Source: Spirogloea muscicola | Lineage: Eukaryota > Streptophyta > Zygnematophyceae > Spirogloeales > Spirogloeaceae | Assembly: GCA_009602725.1 (NCBI GenBank) | Contig: WELB01000051.1 | Span: forward strand, 636,853 to 649,093 | DNA: 12,241 bases | Direction: 5' to 3' | Shown: positions 8,670-12,241 of the stretch, piece after piece | Layout of the letters: each line of letters starts with the position of its first letter | Numbering within the stretch: the first letter of the stretch is position 1 | Notes under the pieces: generated by a model | Database searches by the model: none | Seen by the model: the letters and a program-made list of their open reading frames with translations, nothing else | Told to the model about the DNA's origin: nothing | Translations under genes and position numbers: made by a program

Positions 8670-8743
8670 TCAGATTGATGATACTTGATATGAGATGAAC
8701 TTCTTGTGATATCTGCTGATATCCCAACGGGTGCGGAGGACCC

Positions 8744-8789
8744 CCGCCGGCCCCCGATGGGGACAACCCCCAGATCGGACGGCCGGCGG
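8744..8789. repeat. 46-base layered hairpin
   Basis: The arms are CCGCCGGCC (8744-8752) with GGCCGGCGG (8781-8789), then CCGAT (8754-8758) with ATCGG (8774-8778), then GGGG (8759-8762) with CCCC (8767-8770), closing on the loop ACAA. All 18 pairs are Watson-Crick, with one small internal loop and one 3-base bulge. High local GC raises the chance of an accidental stem. Confidence 0.6.
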
Positions 8790-8830
8790 TCGCCGTCGGT
8801 GCCCCCCGCTCCGCTGCACTAATGGCGGCA

Positions 8831-10920
8831 TGCATGCGGAGGCGACTTTCGACCTCAGGGCTTCCGGTCGGTGCCGCACATAGCGGAGTCAGAATTCTTG
8901 AGGCATGCGTGCGGCGACCTCTCTCGGGGCTTTCAAAGTGTGCTGGCTTTAGTGAGGGCTCAACGCCAGCGCAGCCTGGCGGCACTACTCGTGTTCGGAA
9001 GCTCCACGAATGGACGCACTGAACTTGGCAGCAGCCAGCGATCTGGCCGAGAGAGCGATGGACATTTTACTTGCGCCTCTTAATCTGAGGGCCTCTTCCT
9101 TCTGGCAAGCCCTTCTTGGGTCTCTCTGCATTGCCCGTCCATCTCAGCAATGAGTCCCGTCTGCACAACTTGCAGACCCACACTTTGGTGGGCCTGGACG
9201 ACTAACAAGACGCCACTCTCGAGCAAACAAGGCAGAGGTAGTGGCTCCTTCATTGGGGCTTGTAACAGTCGCTATCGGGTGATAGCTCAACAAATCCACG
9301 AGTGTTGGTGCAAGGAGACGCTATACTGCAGGTAGCCTCACAGACAAGGGGGCGAGAAAGTGAAAGCCAAGGGCGTATTCAATTGTTTTGGACAGAGTGC
9401 AGTTGCTTGGTGACTCACCGTGTCTTCACCGCCATTGCTAGCACGCACTCCTCTCCTCTGTGGAGGTGTCCCCCCGAGGAAAGAGCCGACCGCTTCATGG
9501 GATGGCTCGGTGAATTTCTGGTGCGACCTCGTGCCTCTTGATTTGCCCGCGCTCCTGGTCGCTATGGCACGAGTCTCTAGGCACCTTGGCCGTCTCCAAC
9601 TCCAGGTCCATAGATTCCCTGGTAGAAAAAGCTGTTCCAATGTATACCAACGGCTATCTATGGAGAGGCCAGCCCAAGGAATGTACAAGGTCTGGAAAGG
9701 GCCGGAAGGCGCAAGATAGCCAGGCTACTATTCCCATGGCTTCTGCAAGTGGCCGCTCAGTTACCCTCTAAACAGTTAGTGCAGATCAAATAACCAGAGG
9801 GCTGAAAAGCGTCGCCCTGACGGAACCTGGAGGCAACAGCCAAGGCGCGACTTCTCCTTGGCGCCTGCCTTGGCGTCCTGGAGCCCCCACCTTGTGGCAG
9901 CTCTTCCAGCTGCCCAGCTCCGCCATAGGCCACTGGCCTGGCAAGATTCTTGCCATCTGCTCTGTAATTTCTTCCAACCATCTATAATTTCCTTCTCTGC
10001 TTGAGTTTGCGCTAAGCTTTTGCTCATCCGAGCCAACATGGAGCAGGCCTATGCCAAGCAAGTACTTTGGACGCTCTTGGCCAATTGTGTTACCACCATC
10101 TGCCCGTGCAAGGGTGCTGCCACGTTGACAGATGCACGGCACTCTTTGCTCCGACCCTGCAAAGAGCTGCTCTAGTAGATGTTGTTGCCATCTCTTGCTA
10201 CCTCTTTCTCATGTGGGATGAAGGTTCTGATCATTGTGTCCCCCTTTGCCTACTCGAGTGATGGACAACCATAAGCTGTGTAAGTAGCAAAGCATTGAAG
10301 CGCTAGGCTTACATGAAGCTGCTGCAAGTGGCCACGATCTGCTATTAAGACAATGATATGCCTGGTGCAATCATTGAGGTTCATTTAGCTGGCAGTCGAG
10401 GCTTGACAAATGCTGGAACATTGATAGGCCGTCACGGGATGCCCATTGAATGTGGGAGGCATGCTGATGAGAAAGAATGATAAATAGGTACACGGAAGAC
10501 ACCTTAGGTAGGTTGGGCAGTCACCGCAATCCATTGGTGCAGCGGCTCAACCAGAGGATGGTGTTATGTCTAAACGAGGAGGGTGAAGGAAGGGCATTTC
10601 ATGCCCGCTTATTGTGTGCAGTACTGCGGCTAGGAGGTGCCCAGTAAAATGCGTGTTTAGGAGTGAGATCGACCTCTAGAATCGCCACATGGACTGCTTC
10701 TTGTTGCCAAGAGTGGTCCAAGTACTGGGAGTTGGGCAAGCCTAATGGCAGCAGCATGTAGTTGTTGTGGAGATAGCCAACTTAGACTGCATCAGTCCTT
10801 TATTTACTGTGGCCTCCGCTGTTTTCGAAGGACATCTGCCGTGATGTAGTCGGCTGCACGATGACCAGCACCAGCGTGGCGAGCAGCAAGCGATGCTCAG
10901 GCATGCATAGTCACTGTCCT
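8831..10920. other. spacer with no recognisable gene
   Basis: It lies between the 5' side of the unrecognised minus-strand gene and the stop codon of the root-cap gene, so its right part should hold that gene's 3' UTR. Open frames on both strands (for example minus 9338-9688, plus 9420-9719, minus 9776-10142) gave no recognised family. The nearest minus-strand TGTAA poly(A) candidate that I saw (TTACA on the plus strand) is at 10309-10313, about 600 bases past the stop, so the real signal may differ. No tRNA-like or rRNA-like sequence was noticed. Confidence 0.55.
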
Positions 10921-12241
10921 TCACTTCATGCACTTCAGGCCGCCGCTGAGCTTGTCATTGGCGCACTTCAGCAGCGCATTGCTGCTGCCAGTCACTGCGT
11001 TGGCGGGCTCCTCCACATCGTCCATGACGGACTTGCGCCAGCTGGTGGCTGCCACGGTCATGTCATAGGGTAGGCCCTCAAAGGTGCTGACAGCGCAGTC
11101 TGCGGCAAAGACAGAGGTGGTTGTGTACGAGTCGACGTCGTGGAGGATGTAGCTCCGCTTGTCGGAGCCCTCCTTCTGGTCCGGTGGCGACCACAGCCGT
11201 TGATAGGTCTGGCCAAGCACGCCCTCAGCACGGCCTGCAGGGGCACCGTATAGCCATACGTCCGGTCAGGTCACAAGTGAAACGTATACAGAACAGATTG
11301 CAGGATGCAGGCTCTGAAGTTGCGCACTGCCAGAGGCATGGACTAGGATTGTCTCCTTCAACAGTAAGCACACTGTGTTGGCCCTGCAATGCAGCTGTTC
11401 GTAGTGCAAGTAGGAGTTTGCGCTGACTCACCAGAGAGCTGGCCGAATTCCATGGCAGTGTCCATGTGCACGAAGCAGCTGTCATCAGTCCAGTTGGTGA
11501 TGCTAATTGGGCGTGCTTCAAAGCTGATCTTGAGCAAGTCCTTGATCTCAATAGTGGCAAAGTTGGCGGTGCCTGGGCGGGTGATCTTCACGCCTGACGC
11601 CGCATCCTCAAACGTGCCAGCCGCATTGGACTGTGTGACCTCCATCAGGGGCTGCAGCAGAGGAGAAGGGAAGATGAGTCAGACCGAGCAAAAGACCAAC
11701 GAGCACTTGCTGGAATTTGTAAGAGCTGTTGGGGGGTGGAGTGCACGTTGTACCTGGCCATCGAGAACAAAGACGAGGTGATCGTGCTTAGGCTGCCACT
11801 TTGCCTCCTGCTGCGTGCCCACATACAGCTTGTGCTTGCCAAAAAGGATAGCGAGCGCCTGCACAACACATTGGCGACAAAATTGTCAAGCAACGCAGAC
11901 GTTCACAAGCACACCTGCGCTCTACCAGCATTACACGGTACATTGGGCTGATGTTGGAGGTGGGCAGTGTCGTTCCGGACCTGGACCCAGGTGAAGTCGT
12001 GCGTGCCGTCGGCGGCAGGCTTGCCAATGAAGTGGGCGTTGATGTGCAGGTTTCGGTCTGATACGATGCAGAAGTCAGCATCGCGCCGGCCGTGGAACCA
12101 GAAGGCAACGCCATCGCCGCCCACCAGGCGAGGGTCGCCGCACAGCGCGCCACCCTTGGTACAGGGCGTGGGAGGTGGCGGGTGGCGAAGCCCCGTGGCT
12201 GGGGGGGGGGTCTTGGGGGGTGGCGGCGAGGCCTTTGGGGG
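10921..12241 (-). CDS. Root_cap-domain (PF06830) secreted-type protein with proline-rich linker, 5'-partial
   Basis: Exons on the minus strand: 12241-11981, 11858-11754, 11651-11432, 11234-10921 (TGA stop). All phases agree and give 299 visible residues. Visible residues 1-26 are Pro-rich (PPPPKTPPP, then HPPPPTP), as in algal cell-wall proteins. The domain starts at about residue 27 with Cys27 and Cys34, GDPRLVGGDGVAFWFHG and CIVSDRNLHINAHFIG. It continues through DFTWVQ|ALAILFGKHKLYVG, HDHLVFVLDGQ, SCFVHMD and GVLGQTY to FAADCAVSTF, following the order I remember from plant root-cap/LEA-like proteins. A C-terminal extension of about 45 residues ends with two more Cys. The molecular function of the family is not established; secretion to the wall is inferred from the Pro-rich linker and Cys content. 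Signal peptide and start are beyond the window. A run of ten G at 12201-12210 lies in the Pro-rich part, so a sequencing slip there could disturb the frame upstream of it. Confidence 0.9.
11235..11431 (-). other. intron 3 of the visible root-cap gene
   Basis: Donor GTGAGT at 11431 and acceptor GCCTGCAG-type CTGCAG ending at 11235. The split codon G|GC gives Gly in QLSG|RAEGVLGQTY. The junction falls just before the conserved GVLGQTY motif. Confidence 0.75.
11652..11753 (-). other. intron 2 of the visible root-cap gene
   Basis: Donor GTACAA at 11753, acceptor CTCTGCTGCAG ending at 11652, phase 0, joining VLDGQ to PLMEVTQ. At 102 bases it is the shortest well-supported intron in the window. 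Confidence 0.75.
11859..11980 (-). other. intron 1 of the visible root-cap gene, GTCCGG donor
   Basis: Donor GTCCGG at 11980, acceptor TGTTGTGCAG ending at 11859, phase 0. The join DFTWVQ|ALAILF restores a motif that is continuous in the plant proteins I remember, so this unusual donor is well supported. Confidence 0.8.

Noticed and set aside
5261-9363. Shared 12-mer GCGAGAAAGTGA at 5261 and 9352 as a dispersed repeat
   Set aside because: A few exact 12-base matches are expected by chance in 12 kb, and similarity does not extend beyond it.
1-12241. CRISPR arrays, tRNA or rRNA genes, telomere repeats, phage or defence systems
   Set aside because: I looked on both strands for regularly spaced repeats, T-loop-like sequence and telomeric repeats and noticed none. 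A tRNAscan or Rfam search could still find something I missed.

Overview
The window looks like nuclear DNA of a green alga, probably a Chlorella-like trebouxiophyte or a relative; the taxon is inferred. The genes are split by short introns (about 100-220 bases, GT...AG, often GTGAGC or GTCCG at the donor). Coding exons are GC-rich and alanine- or proline-rich, while spacers are closer to balanced composition. Two of the three genes belong to families known to me mainly from land plants and green algae. A candidate TGTAA poly(A) signal, typical of green algae, lies after the first gene. I see no bacterial-type operons, ribosome binding sites, CRISPR arrays, rRNA or tRNA genes.

Layout. (1) 1-3462, plus strand: the 3' part of a DUF639-family membrane protein gene in six exons, entering from the left edge in the middle of an intron. 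(2) 3463-6741: about 3.3 kb with no recognisable gene, containing two clean hairpin-forming inverted repeats, overlapping but unconvincing ORFs, and a weak possible exon with Cys/His residues. (3) 6742-8142, minus strand: a probable multi-exon gene for an unrecognised, possibly plastid-targeted protein of about 300 residues. Its 5' exons are well supported; its 3' end is not. (4) 8300-8830: a GC-rich island upstream of that gene, with a 17-base direct repeat, a GAA microsatellite and a layered 46-base hairpin. (5) 8831-10920: about 2.1 kb with no recognisable gene. (6) 10921-12241, minus strand: the 3' part of a gene for a secreted-type root-cap-domain protein (Root_cap, PF06830) preceded by a proline-rich linker, leaving the window at the right edge.

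The genes show no shared pathway; this is an ordinary eukaryotic gene neighbourhood. The most interesting signals are in the splicing: a repeated GTCCG donor class in three different genes; a 210-base intron with no stop codon and length divisible by three in the DUF639 gene; and a competing upstream 3' splice site in the same gene that would bring in an immediate stop. Exon models were made by eye from phase continuity and remembered family sequence, so all of them need transcript support.
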